This document shows, in pieces, positions 38,262 through 53,020 of a stretch of DNA of 64,000 nucleotides. A program made the translations under genes and the position numbers. The DNA lies in assembly GCA_019059635.1 (NCBI GenBank), contig JAGVRJ010000012.1, positions 1,521,809 to 1,585,808 of the forward strand, written 5' to 3'. Position 1 is the stretch's first letter; each line of letters begins with the position of its first letter. The notes beneath the pieces are model-generated. The model did not search any database. It was given only the letters and a program-made list of their open reading frames with translations, and was not told where the DNA came from. Source of the stretch: Proales similis. Its lineage: Eukaryota; Rotifera; Eurotatoria; Ploima; Proalidae.

Positions 38262-39557
38262 TTATTTCCTTGCTTCAATTAACTCGGACAATCTCTCGAG
38301 CAAATGCTCTTGCTGAAGGCACTCAATCATAGAACTGATAGAACCTGACAGGAACTTTTCAATACCATTGAAATTCTCTTGCAAACGATGATCGCTAATT
38401 CGATCTTGAATGAAGTTGTAGGTTCGAATGCGTTCACTTCGCGCCGAGCTTCCAATTTGTAGCTTTCGGTTCATTTGTCTTTTGTTTAATTGCTCTTCGA
38501 ATGCTTTTTGATAGAGCTTTTGACGAAGATTATCAAGCGCTTTAGCTCTGTTTTGAGTCTGAAAACGCTCTTCATCACAATAAACCATAATCCCCGTTGG
38601 TAAATGAACTATTCGCACAGCAGACTCTGTTTTATTGGCGTGCTGTCCTCCAGGGCCACCGGACGTCTTGGTCTCAATCTTGAGCTCTTTAGGATTGAGT
38701 TCGATTTGAATTTGGCGTGGTTTAGGGGTCACTACTACACCCACCGTTGAGGTGTGTATTCTTCCTTTTGACTCTGTCTTGGGCACCCGTTGAACTCTGT
38801 GAACTCCTGATTCGAATTTAAGACTCTTGAATACCAGTTGACCGCTGATTTCGATTTCAGCTTTGCGCATCATTTCACCAATATCTGTCTGTTCAGTGTC
38901 TATTTTGACTGGATTAAAAGACCAGCCCTGAGATCCAGCGAAGGTTCGGTACATCTCAAACAGTTCCCCACAAAATATTCGAGATTCGAGACCGCCAACT
39001 CCAGCACTTAGCTCTACCACCACGTCCTCTTGGTCCTCCTGCTCATCTGGCACCAAAAGCTCTACCATTTTAAGTCTGAGATGTACCACTAGTGACTGGA
39101 GACGAGGAAGCTCTTCTTCTACTAATTTAATCATTTCTTCTGCCTGTTCTTCGCTTTGCATCCTAACCAGCTCTGCTAGCTCATCGTCGGTCTGGCCAAT
39201 TTGCTCTCTTAGAGCTTTCACTCTCTCTAAGTAGCTGAGTCTTTCGAAAAGCGGCTGTTTGCTACCCGTCGAAGGCTCATCCTGGTTCAGTTGCTCTCTA
39301 ATGTTTGCATGCTCCGCCATGAGAGAGGATATAAACGAGTCAGATTGCTTGTGTATTTCGAATAATTTACGATTGGTGCTGGCAAGCAAGAATCTTTTCT
39401 GAGATAGAAGTGGATCTGCAAAGCCAGTCAAGCTGCATCCGCTTCCCTCATCTCTCCGCTGCAAACGCCTGAAGAAATTTACGCCTCTGTTGGTTGAAAA
39501 AGAATATATGCGCGCCGAGTTAAGAAGGGGCGACATTCGAATCCATTCGAGTTTCAT
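38262..39557 (-). CDS. MTRF1L: mitochondrial peptide chain release factor (RF1 type)
   Basis: 431 residues, one exon. The N-terminus is basic, Ser/Asn/Arg-rich and lacks acids, as in a mitochondrial presequence. A PCRF domain follows (AGVGGLES, residues 185-192), then the codon-recognition region with VHRVQRVPKTESKGRIHTST (~252-271) and the catalytic loop SGGPGGQHANKTESAVR with the universal GGQ at 303-305. It hydrolyses peptidyl-tRNA at UAA/UAG in mitochondrial ribosomes. The length matches MTRF1L/MTRF1; I cannot separate the two paralogues by eye. It is divergent from TBC1D13 with 367 bp between starts. Confidence 0.93.
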   Translation of the reverse strand: MKLEWIRMSPLLNSARIYSFSTNRGVNFFRRLQRRDEGSGCSLTGFADPLLSQKRFLLASTNRKLFEIHKQSDSFISSLMAEHANIREQLNQDEPSTGSKQPLFERLSYLERVKALREQIGQTDDELAELVRMQSEEQAEEMIKLVEEELPRLQSLVVHLRLKMVELLVPDEQEDQEDVVVELSAGVGGLESRIFCGELFEMYRTFAGSQGWSFNPVKIDTEQTDIGEMMRKAEIEISGQLVFKSLKFESGVHRVQRVPKTESKGRIHTSTVGVVVTPKPRQIQIELNPKELKIETKTSGGPGGQHANKTESAVRIVHLPTGIMVYCDEERFQTQNRAKALDNLRQKLYQKAFEEQLNKRQMNRKLQIGSSARSERIRTYNFIQDRISDHRLQENFNGIEKFLSGSISSMIECLQQEHLLERLSELIEARK

Positions 39558-39924
39558 TTGGATCCTTGGAGCGGCTTCTCATCAACCCTTTTATTTATGC
39601 ACAAATTAGATGATCTTATTGTCGAATTGCAATACGAACTAGCCATTTGGGATAGCCTTTGTCTGCAGGCATTGCGTGCGGTGATCATCCGCGACCTCTT
39701 TATCATTCCAAATTATTTTATCGCGGTCTACACCATACAATCACATGAGAGCAGTTAAATGCATTTAAATATGATGCCATTGTGCATTACTGTGTCATTC
39801 AATCAGACTCCAAATTATGCATCTATTTGTTCTTCCTGTTTATTAATCCAATTCAAGCTTCTTCTATAGAAATTTGAAGGTTTGAAGAAAAATCATTGCG
39901 TACTATGAAACTTGGAGTTTAAAA

Positions 39925-41556
39925 ATGGAGAAACATAAAGCAAGGTTTGCAATAGAAGAATTAATTGTAACTTTTTAATCTCTTTTTCACAGTTTAAGTT
40001 TTGTTAGGCTACAAGAGCTCCAGTCCGTAGTTGAAAGCGATATAATTGACTTGAAGCGCCTGAGAGAGTTGGTCACAAAAGGTTCAGTTAAACAAGTTAA
40101 ACGGAGTTATTTATCTCTAAGAGTCTTGAACATTTAAAAGGTTGTCCAAATGAAGGAAGCTGGAGAAGTCTCATTTGGAAGCTACTTCTTGACTATCTAC
40201 CCACTGAACGCCGTAAATGGAACCATTTCTTGCAAAAAAGAAGGTGGGCCCTTTCGAAAAGAATTAAGCCATTCGTTTATTATAGAAAATTCGTCTTTCA
40301 CAGAGCAGAGTATCAAGATTTTGTTCGAGATATCATTATAAGACCTGGATATTCCTCAGGCAATCAGGAGCATGACGCAGAAAGCATTGATCACGTACGT
40401 ACTTAGAATCAGCACTTTTATGTTGTTAGTTGATTCTCTGATTTTTTATCTACCAAATAGCCATTGAGCTCGGGGCCACAGAGCGAATGGGATAACTATT
40501 TTAAAGATAATCAAGTTCTGCTTCAAATAGATAAAGATGTGCGCCGACTATGTCCCGATTTGTTCTTTTTCCAAAAGCCAACTGAGTTTCCATGCGAACA
40601 AATTAGAAATGCAACAACCGAGGGGGACGCTCGATATCAAAGTCTGCGAATGAGAGTGGCCAGTACCCAGCTAAAGGCTGATGAAATAAGCCGGGACAGA
40701 ATGGGGGCGACTAGCTATGTAAAGAAAAACAGCTCACTCAACCAGGACGATGATTCATATGCACCGTTGCCTAGTGGACAAGAAGCACATTGGGAAATTG
40801 TTGAACGAATTCTATTTATCTATGCCAAACTTAACGTAGGAACTTCCTATGTCCAAGGCATGAATGAGATATGCGGACCCATTTACTATATATTTGCAAG
40901 CGATCCAGATATCGAGTGGCGACGTAATTTTCATCTAAGAGTTATTTTTCAGATGAAAAATTTTAATATATTTTGTTATGAAAAGAATACGCCGAAGCGG
41001 ACACTTTCTTTTGCTTCTCCAGACTCATGGGTCTTGATGGCGTTCGCGAAAATTTCCATCCTGAGCTAGACTCAGACTCTCACTGTGGCATCGGTAAATT
41101 TCAAGAAAAGATCCTCATTTGGTGAGAAACTTATAGCTTAAAAATTTCTTTAAGGTTCAAATATGCGAAAACTATTCGAATTAGTTCAGAAGGAAGATCC
41201 GCAACTTCATCTCCATCTAATCCAACAAAAACTGCGGCCCGAATTTTTTGCTTTTCGTTGGTTGACTCTGTTTCTTTCTCAGGAGTTCAAGTTGCCAGGT
41301 AGTTTTATTTTTTTTATTTTAAGAAACCTTAAAGAGGATTAAAAAAATTCTAGATGTAATCGCTCTTTGGGATGCACTATTTTCCCAGCGGCGCCCCCTG
41401 GAATTTTTAATTCGAATTTGTTGTGCAATGATGATTGCTGTCAGAGATGAGCTGATGCAGACCGACTTATCGGGGATAATTCGAACCCTTCAGAACTATC
41501 CACTAAATGCCGATGTGGATCGGCTAATATCAATGGCTCTGCGTTTAAAAAACTAA
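39925..41556 (+). CDS. TBC1D13: TBC1D13, Rab GTPase-activating protein
   Basis: About eight exons: 39925-39944, 39993-~40080, ~40140-40230, ~40299-40393, ~40462-40926, ~40992-41091, ~41152-41299 and ~41354-41556. Introns are mostly 48-70 nt. The product begins MEKHKASLSFVRLQEL and is about 390 residues, the usual size. Matches to the family are near continuous: CPNEGSWRSLIWKLLLDYLP, WDNYFKDNQVLLQIDKDVRRLCPD, EAHWEIVERILFIYAKLN..TSYVQGMNEICGPIYY, FFAFRWLTLFLSQEF, and a C-terminus ending ALRLKN. The TBC arginine and glutamine fingers are in the expected places (IDKDVRR; YVQGM). TBC1D13 acts on Rab35 in mammals. The block around 40930-40990 is best read as an intron because removing it restores the A-E-A-D-T-F-F-C-F frame. 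Confidence 0.93.
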
Positions 41557-41682
41557 GTGATTCGAAATTTTTATTACAAAAGCTGAAGTGAGATTATTGA
41601 GACAGTAATGCAATAAAGTATTAATGTCAATTCGAATGAAAATCTAGCCTGATGATCGATACAAAACAAGTTGTTTTGATGT

Positions 41683-42096
41683 TTAAGGTGCATTGAATCG
41701 GTCGTGTCGAAGCCTGAGTAGTAGGGTCATGTCACGTGGGAACAGTGTTACTCGCCTAGCGTGAAGGGCCAGAAGATACGAATCTTCAAAAATGCTTGTA
41801 ATTGCACATTCACATGCCTCTTGAAGGGCCTCGATAGCCATCTCTGTAATGCGCATGCCAAGACCGGCGCGATCCTGAATTAATTCTCGGACAAGGCGAA
41901 GAAAAGGCGCTCGAGGAATAAGAAGATTAGTGGATGTTTGAAGACGACGTATTTCTTTTAGAGCTTTGACTCCTGACTTTTTCCTGGGCGATGCTCTGGA
42001 TTTAGCTGGTGTCCCGGATGATTGAAGTCTTGTTGCGGTTTGAGCAGCGTAACCGGCTTTTTCGGCTGGCTTGGGAACTGATTTCCTTTTGACCAT
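41683..42096 (-). CDS. CENPA: CENP-A-like centromeric histone H3 variant
   Basis: 137 residues, one exon. The histone fold is clear: LKEIRRLQTSTNLLI, PFLRLVRELIQD, ALQEACECAITSIFEDSYLLALHARRVTLFPRDMTLLLRLR. The N-tail lacks the canonical H3 ARTKQTARKS start and is replaced by a Lys/Pro/Ser-rich tail. Loop 1 (RAGLGMRITEM) is one residue longer than in H3, and the alpha-2 and C-terminal sequences are divergent. These are CenH3 features: it would mark centromeric nucleosomes and seed the kinetochore. A non-centromeric divergent H3 variant remains possible. Confidence 0.85.
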   Translation of the reverse strand: MVKRKSVPKPAEKAGYAAQTATRLQSSGTPAKSRASPRKKSGVKALKEIRRLQTSTNLLIPRAPFLRLVRELIQDRAGLGMRITEMAIEALQEACECAITSIFEDSYLLALHARRVTLFPRDMTLLLRLRHDRFNAP

Positions 42097-42381
42097 CTTC
42101 TTCTGTAACTAATTTGAAGTCAGAACAATCAACTTATCTCGTTTGTGAATGAGGATTTAAATTTGAGCGGGCGAGTAACCGTTTTGCTAATTCAGATGGC
42201 GACATATTTTTTGTCTTTACATTGTGTTCCTAAAATCATCATTATATCGATCGCCTCTGTTGTGGATCAAACGTGCTCAGTTTATTTCCTCTCTATAACC
42301 TTAAATACAAAGTAACTTCTATCAAAAATGCTTCATTGAAGAAATTCAAAATTTTGGATTGAGAACGCAAAAAATCATTCG

Positions 42382-43425
42382 ATGAACTTGACTATCCTTT
42401 CTAAATCGCCGGCTCTGGCGATTTCTTTGCATTCAAAAGTGTTAGTTATCGTTATAACAATATTTAGCTTCATAATATTAATGTCAAATTTATGGGCGGC
42501 TTGTATATTTCCTCGAATAGCGGAAAAAAGAGGCAGATTATCGCCATTACTCGTGCTGTTAACAGCCAAATCAATTTGTGGAGTTATATTAATGTTTATC
42601 CAAATCGGATTTCCATTTTATTACTTGGCTGATAGGATAAACCACTCAAATGAATTTCTCTTAAACTTGTGGTATATTTGGTTTTTCTTTTATGGTGAAG
42701 ATGTTTGCGCTTTCCTTTATGGACTATATGAGTCACTTGCATTCTTCATGCTGTTGAGAACCATTCAAAAAGGACCTCAGATTACGAAAAATTCTCCAAC
42801 AGTCACACTCGTAATCTCAGCCATTATTTTCAGCTTCTTTTTTAATCTGTTGACGGCATTCAAGTTCTCTATTCAAGAAGTTTACGAACCGATTAGCCCT
42901 ACAAACAATATTACCATCATCAGATTACTTGTCACCAAGTCATCATTATACGATTGGAAGCCATTTCAAACAATAATTATAATTTATCCGATTATTAGAA
43001 CCGCAACATATCTCATTCCGATGGTTGTATTGAGCATTATTGGACTTATCAACTTAAAAGCCAACTTATCGCGAAAAGAGCGACTTGGTTTGAAAAATAA
43101 AGGGATCAATCCTTCCTTTTTAAGACTACGTCGAATGCAACGTAAAATGATCCTAATGAGTATTTTTAATTGTATTATATTCATCTTGTGTGGTGTTTCC
43201 TCTGTGATTTCTAATTCGGAACTCTCAAATAGTTTCAAACCGTATGACTTTATTACTTTTTACTTTTATATGTTTTTTTATTCCCCATTTTTTCTAAGCT
43301 TCTTGGCTTACTTGGTCTTTAATAAGCGATTTCTTGCACAGGCTAAAAAAGATTGTCATAAAATTAGCTTGATCATGCTCAGACTGAGAAAAAGACTATT
43401 ACTTAGAAAAAAAAATCACCATTAG
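42382..43425 (+). CDS. seven-transmembrane receptor (orphan GPCR 1)
   Basis: 347 residues, intronless, with seven hydrophobic segments at about 19-42, 55-80, 97-125, 142-164, 198-224, 257-280 and 287-311. The layout is GPCR-like: basic third loop (RKERLGLKNKG...RRMQRKM), then a TM7 ending FLAYLVFNKRFL, similar to the usual (N/D)PxxY-plus-helix-8 region but without the exact motif. No DRY is visible after TM3. It resembles GPCR 2 at 53021-54090 in the TM3 region (FYGEDV versus KYGEEV), so they may be members of one divergent family. The ligand is unknown. Confidence 0.7.
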   Translation: MNLTILSKSPALAISLHSKVLVIVITIFSFIILMSNLWAACIFPRIAEKRGRLSPLLVLLTAKSICGVILMFIQIGFPFYYLADRINHSNEFLLNLWYIWFFFYGEDVCAFLYGLYESLAFFMLLRTIQKGPQITKNSPTVTLVISAIIFSFFFNLLTAFKFSIQEVYEPISPTNNITIIRLLVTKSSLYDWKPFQTIIIIYPIIRTATYLIPMVVLSIIGLINLKANLSRKERLGLKNKGINPSFLRLRRMQRKMILMSIFNCIIFILCGVSSVISNSELSNSFKPYDFITFYFYMFFYSPFFLSFLAYLVFNKRFLAQAKKDCHKISLIMLRLRKRLLLRKKNHH

Positions 43426-43917
43426 GTTGCTTTTAGTCTACATCATCTGTTTGTTAAATAAAGTTCTGAAAAAGTCACGTTGCTCTACCTGCTCCGTCTA
43501 ATCAGTATACTGGAATAAAATGTCACGTTTTTTTCAGCTTGAGAGAATAATTAGCTAAAAAGTAGTTTTGTTAATACCCTTAAAAGTGAACGAACCGCTT
43601 ACAAATTTGAATAAAAGTACAGCTAGGCTTCAATTCGATATAAACTTGATTCTCTAAAAGAATCTCTGTTCGATTTAAATTATTATTGAACATGTCATAA
43701 GGTTCTTATTTCTGTTCTACCCAACATAACTCCGATTCGACCCATATTTCAAACGCTGATTATTTTTTTAAAGTGTATATTGGTAAACGATTAAGGAAAT
43801 AATCTTATTTTTATATCCTTATCGTAAAAAGGCCTCTATAGAAAGATTTGAATAGAAATGAATTCTTTAAAAATTAATTCAATTAGAAAATAAATCAACT
43901 AGTCAATCGAAATTTAC
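43426..43917. other. AT-rich spacer, no gene seen
   Basis: 492 bp between the end of GPCR 1 and the end of the short coiled-coil gene. Very AT-rich; the 3' UTRs of two convergent genes. AATAAA lies near 43458. Confidence 0.4.
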
Positions 43918-44786
43918 TTAAATAGCATCAGATAAAATTAAGTCACGCTTGTTTTTGTTTATTTCCTTAATAAAAAAGGATTAAAAAAGAATGAAATAGT
44001 TAAATTGGTGTTTAATAAACTCACTTGTAAATTCCTGAGAAGAATTTTCATCCGATCCTTCAAAATTTTGAGTTGGCCTTTTTGTTGACTGGTAATCTCG
44101 AAGTAGCTCGATTTTTTACGACAATCTTCAAGAGATTCATTTAATCGAATCTTTTCGTTCTCAAGCAACTTAATCTTTTTCCTTAACTCCACAAGATGTT
44201 TGTAAATCTCAGTTATTTTGAGATTTTTAATCCCTTCAATAATTTAGCTCAGCCAATATTTTATAGGGTTAATATTTTTATACTTTCAACTTCGAAATCT
44301 CGAATTGATTTTTCAGTGTCCTTTTCATCTGGAAAACATTTCGACTCCGACAATTTTGCTTGAATTATGAACTTTGGATACCTTAGTTTAAAAATAAACT
44401 GAATTTTAGTGTTACCTTTATTATTTGTTGATTGATTTTGGTATTGATTCTTTTGATTTCTGTTATGGTATTTACGCAAGTTTAAATTTCCTACTCTACT
44501 GGTTTCTATTGGTTTTTCGATTAATCCATTTTTAAGGTTAGTGATTTGTTCGTTCTTTCTTGCTATCAATTGAATCAACCCATTAATTTTGCGAGATTGG
44601 TGATTTGAAAGATCCTGCTGCACTCGTTTTTAGGCACTCGTTAATTCAAATGACCTCTTTTAAAATCTTTTTTTCTTTTTTTATATTTACCTTGTATTCA
44701 GTTTGGATTGAAACGCTCTTCTTGGTATTTTTTATCACACCGATAGCTGCCGGTGATCCTTTCAGATTTTGAAGGTTTCCCAACAT
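43918..44786 (-). CDS. short coiled-coil protein next to the CM1 gene
   Basis: Five exons join in phase: ATG 44786 (MLGNLQNLKGSPAAIG) to ~44691, ~44618-44480, ~44425-44290, ~44236-44035 and ~43966-43918. The last intron has donor CAA|GTGAGT and acceptor TTATTAAG, and the stop TAA is at 43918. The product is about 190 residues, Lys/Glu/Asn-rich, with heptads in LRKKIKLLENEKIRLNESL and IKNLKITEIYKHL. No family is recognised. It lies 143 bp downstream of the CM1-domain gene on the same strand, so it could be a fragment of a once larger centrosomal gene or a separate cofactor; this is inference. Confidence 0.5.
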
Positions 44787-44929
44787 CTTTATTTTGTTCT
44801 AAGAACGGGTTTTATAAATAAGTACACTTTTTGGTGTTCTGCAACTTTTTTTCGAAAGCTAGCACAGGTTCTTAGTTCCCTAGCAATTTTGCACCGAGTC
44901 AGACCTTTAACGCCAACACTTTATTTCTT

Positions 44930-45926
44930 CTAAAGCCTTGGGTCATTGCTTGTTAATATTTGTTGTATGGAATCAAAAGAACCAACTCCTTTTAGAGAGT
45001 TGAAAACTCGAACACCATCGGGCTTGCAAAAGTAAGATTGACCAATGCATGAATTGAAATGATGATGCTTATTGAGGGCACTTTTACAAATAAATTGATT
45101 TGAATTGAGACGCATATTTATTTGTTTTATGCCCTCGTTCCAACTGATGGGCGGTCCTCTTTTCAATGGAATAGAAATTTCATTGCGCTGTGTTTTAGAA
45201 CACTTTTCATTTTGCCTAAGGTTATAACTAGGCCCCTTTTATAAAACTATTGCATTAAACTCAATTCAAACTCTTGGATTCCGAAGCAAGTTTTTTTTAC
45301 CTCAAGATCATCCTTTTGATTCAAGTCATGGTTTGTGTTCCGAGGCGAAAGTATTTCTGATTGCATACTTTCTTCATAGTTACTTTCAGTGCTCTTAGAT
45401 TGAGAAACGCTATCAACTTCGATTCGCATATTTCTGACTGGTTTCGGCAATTCTTGGTTAGAGTATGAAGGGAATTTTTGATCAAAGAAAACTGGTGAAA
45501 GTCTCTGAGCGGCAAGCAAAGTTTTGTTTGAAAGCATTTCCTGAAAACTAACGCTCGCTTCAGAATTGGAATCCGTTAAATTTTCCACATTTGTTAAATC
45601 TTTTCCAAGGCTTTCTTCATCATCTTAAAGGCAAATTGTTCTGATATCATTATAGCAAGATGAGTCAAATTTACCTGATTTAATTACTGCTTTTGTAACT
45701 GATGCTTCCATTTCTTTAAGCTTTTCTTGTAACAAATAGAGTCTAACCTTGAGATCAAAGTTTTCTTCTTTTAAAGATTTTAATTCCTTTATAAACAGCA
45801 TTAAATTGTTATCAACAAACTAAACAGCATTCAGTCTACTTGATCAAAGCGCCTGAGGGTATTAGGTCGCCCTTTGATCGCTTCAACCCCAGAATCGTCA
45901 TCCGAAAGATTCAAAATTGAGCTCAT
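44930..45926 (-). CDS. CM1-motif centrosomal protein (centrosomin/CDK5RAP2-like)
   Basis: Four exons join exactly in phase: 45926-45840, 45786-45675, 45623-45301 and 45235-44930, with introns of 53, 51 and 65 nt, giving 275 residues. Across the first junction the protein reads NTLRRFDQ-ELKSLKEENFDLKVRLYLLQEKL, which matches the CM1 motif of centrosomin, CDK5RAP2, Mto1 and Pcp1, the segment that binds and activates gamma-tubulin ring complexes. The rest is Ser/Asn/Lys-rich and disordered, ending ILTSNDPRL, followed by an AATAAA signal within 15 bp. Family members are usually over 1000 residues, so this is an unusually short one. No CM2 domain is seen. Confidence 0.75.
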
Positions 45927-46632
45927 TGCCTTAATTTAACGTCACTAGTTATTCAAGCGAAAAATTGAATCGACAATAATTTCTCGCTGAAACTCCATAA
46001 ATTTAACAGGAAATGTATGTTATAGGGTCTAGGGAAATTTAATGGAGATTCAGCTAATATTCATGATGACTTGAGATAGAGCCGTAATAGGATGGCTTAC
46101 CAAATAGACCTCACATGAGTATTTAGGCAAAAATTTGAGTAATGCCTTATCAGTAGCGTTTTTACTTGCTATTTCATTGAAGGATAGCAAAATAAGTCAC
46201 TTGATCTGCTAGGTTTATGAATATTGCATAAGTTTTTACGGCCTTACTAATTGAACAATAACCGTGGTTCTCAGGTTAGAATTGCAAATATTACAAGTTG
46301 GTTTGAGTTAGAGTGTTAAGCCTCGAACGAATTTAGGAAGAACGTACTAAACTACTAAACGAGTTATATTAGATAATGACCCTTTGGTCGCGTTTTCAAG
46401 TAAAAAATACAAGTAAACAAAGTTTCGCTTTGAATTTTTTCGTTTATGTAACTGCTAATGCGGTCAAGTGTTTTGAATCTCATAATATAGCGAGTTACTT
46501 GAGGCGAAAAGGTTGGAGGGGTCTAAGACCAAAACTCAAGAACACATAAATACAAGAGCTTAGACGTAAGGATAATATTATTAGTTGTCATTCGTCTTTT
46601 AAAAGGTGAATTACTATAAAAATTTTCATATT
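45927..46632. promoter_or_regulatory. divergent intergenic region, CM1 gene and CIA30 gene
   Basis: 706 bp, AT-rich, no coding evidence. Both promoters should lie here. Confidence 0.4.
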
Positions 46633-47393
46633 ATGTCGACAGGAGTTCGTTTTTACAAATTCAAACAGTCATTTCCATTGAAGTGTATCGTTATTTACTC
46701 ATTAATGGGCGGTCTATTTGCTCGTCAAACAGAAGCATGCAGAATCGAAAATACCTTTGCCAACCAGCAGAGTCCTGAATCTATACAAGAAAAGAGCTTG
46801 ATAAAGATCGGAGGTCCTGGTGGCCAGAGCTGGTCAAGTTGTAAGTGGCTTACAATAGATGACAGGTATGTCTCGATACTTCATTTTTGATATTTATAAT
46901 CATATTGCTCGTTAGGGTGCGAGGTGGAAAAAGTCACAGTCAATTGAAGTTTTCGGGTGAAGATGCAACTTTTTTGGGAGAGCTTGATATTAATACGCTT
47001 GGTGGTGCCGGCTTTGCTTCACAGCGTCTTGTTTTTTCAGAAATTCCCCAAGACATTGATTTTGATGAAATCATTCTCACCATTGTTTCTAGTGACGAGA
47101 AAACTTACTCACTGAATCTTTATCCGACCTTTGACAACGATGGAACTAAAAGCAACATTGAGTACAAAGTCAATTTTAAACAAGCAGAATATTTTAAAAC
47201 TGATGAAGGAATCACACAGCTTGTGTTTAAGAAAACCGACTTCCAGGCGTTCTATCGAGGAAGGCCCGTCCAAAACCCGACTCCTCTGGGATCAACTCTT
47301 CAAGGTTTGAGTTTTATGTGCGCAAGCGGTTTTGGAAAGCAGGAAGGATCTTTCTCGATCTCACTGCGTTCAATTGAGTTTCTTAAACAATGA
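46633..47393 (+). CDS. CIA30-domain protein with N-terminal hydrophobic signal
   Basis: Two exons, 46633-46865 and 46916-47393, join in phase across a 50-nt intron, giving about 236 residues. From residue 60 it matches the CIA30/NDUFAF1 fold (a galactose-binding-like beta sandwich): VRGGKSHSQLKFSGEDATFLGELD, GGAGFASQRL, TYSLNLYP, then FYRGRPVQNPTPLGSTLQGLSF and a final SFSISLRSIEF. NDUFAF1 is a mitochondrial complex I assembly factor. Here the N-terminus (PLKCIVIYSLMGGLFARQTEAC) looks more like a secretory signal than a mitochondrial presequence, and related CIA30 proteins outside the NDUFAF1 clade exist. The ATG at 46633 is the first real ATG. Confidence 0.8.
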
Positions 47394-47571
47394 AAAGTTC
47401 TTCTCACAGAATGCAAAAGCTCTCTTTGAGTTGAAACATTTTATTTATTGGGAATCTAATTGAAATAAAAATATTTACATGAGCCACAAGAAAAAATTTA
47501 TAGTTCGCTATGCTTAAAAATGTCAACAACAAGAAATGAAGAATTTTTAAATAAAGAAAAGCGGTATAGAT

Positions 47572-51921
<4,350 letters not shown>

Positions 51922-52589
51922 CTATGAAGTTTTTGGAGAACTCTCAGTTGGAAGATGAAAGTCTTTGACAGAATCATGAGAAACATATGAAAGTTGGCCG
52001 TAAAAAGAAGGCTCAAAATGCAACAGCCCCGCGAATGAGTCTCCTTTGACGGCAGCTATAAGCCATTCAAATCCCATGGAGCCTTGCCGCTTCCATTTGG
52101 TCCTTGTTTTCATAAGCTAACAATTGGTCAAAAAAAAGGGAAAAGGGTGCTTTACCTTCTGTTTTGATACCAGGTTTTCACTTGTGTGTCGGTTAAGTTA
52201 AGTCGCACCGCCAAATCAATTCTGTCCTGAACGCTCAAATATTTTTGTTTCTCAAAGCTCTTCTCCAAACCCTCAAGTTGAAATTCCGAAAACGCTGTGC
52301 GTGACTTCCTCTGTGGTCTCGCGTCACTGCTTTTTTCACTCCATGTCGGACTTTGTGACCTTTCTTTGAGTAAAAAACGAGGTGGCTCCAACTCGCTGTT
52401 AAGATCGGTGAATCGATCTACAGAATCCCATTCGTTCCATTTAAAATCCGGAAGAGTAGAAGAGTCTAATTGTTGTGATGGCTCAAAATTTTCTGGTAAC
52501 TCGATTCCTAAAATTTCTGATGACTTTTTCTTATCATCGAGCAGATCCTTGATATTAAATGATTTTTTGACAGCTCTGTCTCGGCTCAT
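51922..52589 (-). CDS. BARX: Barx-like homeobox protein
   Basis: Two exons, 52589-52153 and ~52098-51922, give about 204 residues. The homeodomain is [19 protein letters not shown]...[14 protein letters not shown], again with Tyr at position 49; RKSRTAF and [13 protein letters not shown] point to Barx rather than BarH, though [14 protein letters not shown] is intermediate. A FIL/EH1-like motif FNIKDLL is at 11-17. The single intron (about 55 nt) falls inside the homeobox, between codons for the last Arg of QNRR and the following Thr, joined as AG|G. The C-terminal tail after the homeodomain is short. The assignment to Barx is moderate; a BarH-derived duplicate is the alternative. Confidence 0.85.
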
Positions 52590-53020
52590 TTCAGTTGGTT
52601 GCTTGCTGATTTATTTTTAAGTGGTAGAGAAAATTTAATCCGCCGCGTCTCTTGTCTTTTAGCAAGCCCATTGTCTCGTCTTTTAAAAATATGTTTAGAT
52701 TACTACCAAGAGCAAACATCATTCGCGTATTACTATTGGCTAGGCCGTTAAACGAGCCTTAATTTTGATTAGGTAGAAAGGATCCAAGTAAATTATAGGA
52801 TAATTTGAATATATGAATTACTAATATTAAACTGCTGGTTCTATTAGCTAGTAGCTTGCTAGTGGTATAGATGCCTTATAACTCAAGTGACCTAATTTTA
52901 ATGCTCATACTCTTTATTGCTCAGACTTCCGCTCTACGAACATTCAAGCGCTCATTTAATTAAGACAGCATCTGTGCAAAAAAAAACTAAAAAAATCTTT
53001 ATTAATCGTTGTTGGAAGTT
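52590..53020. other. spacer, no gene seen
   Basis: 431 bp of AT-rich DNA, the 5' flank of the Barx-like gene and 3' flank of GPCR 2. Confidence 0.4.

Noticed and set aside
45787-45839. A 20-nt intron in the CM1 gene
   Set aside because: A 53-nt intron with a standard acceptor gives the canonical CM1 alignment, so the ultrashort option is unnecessary there.
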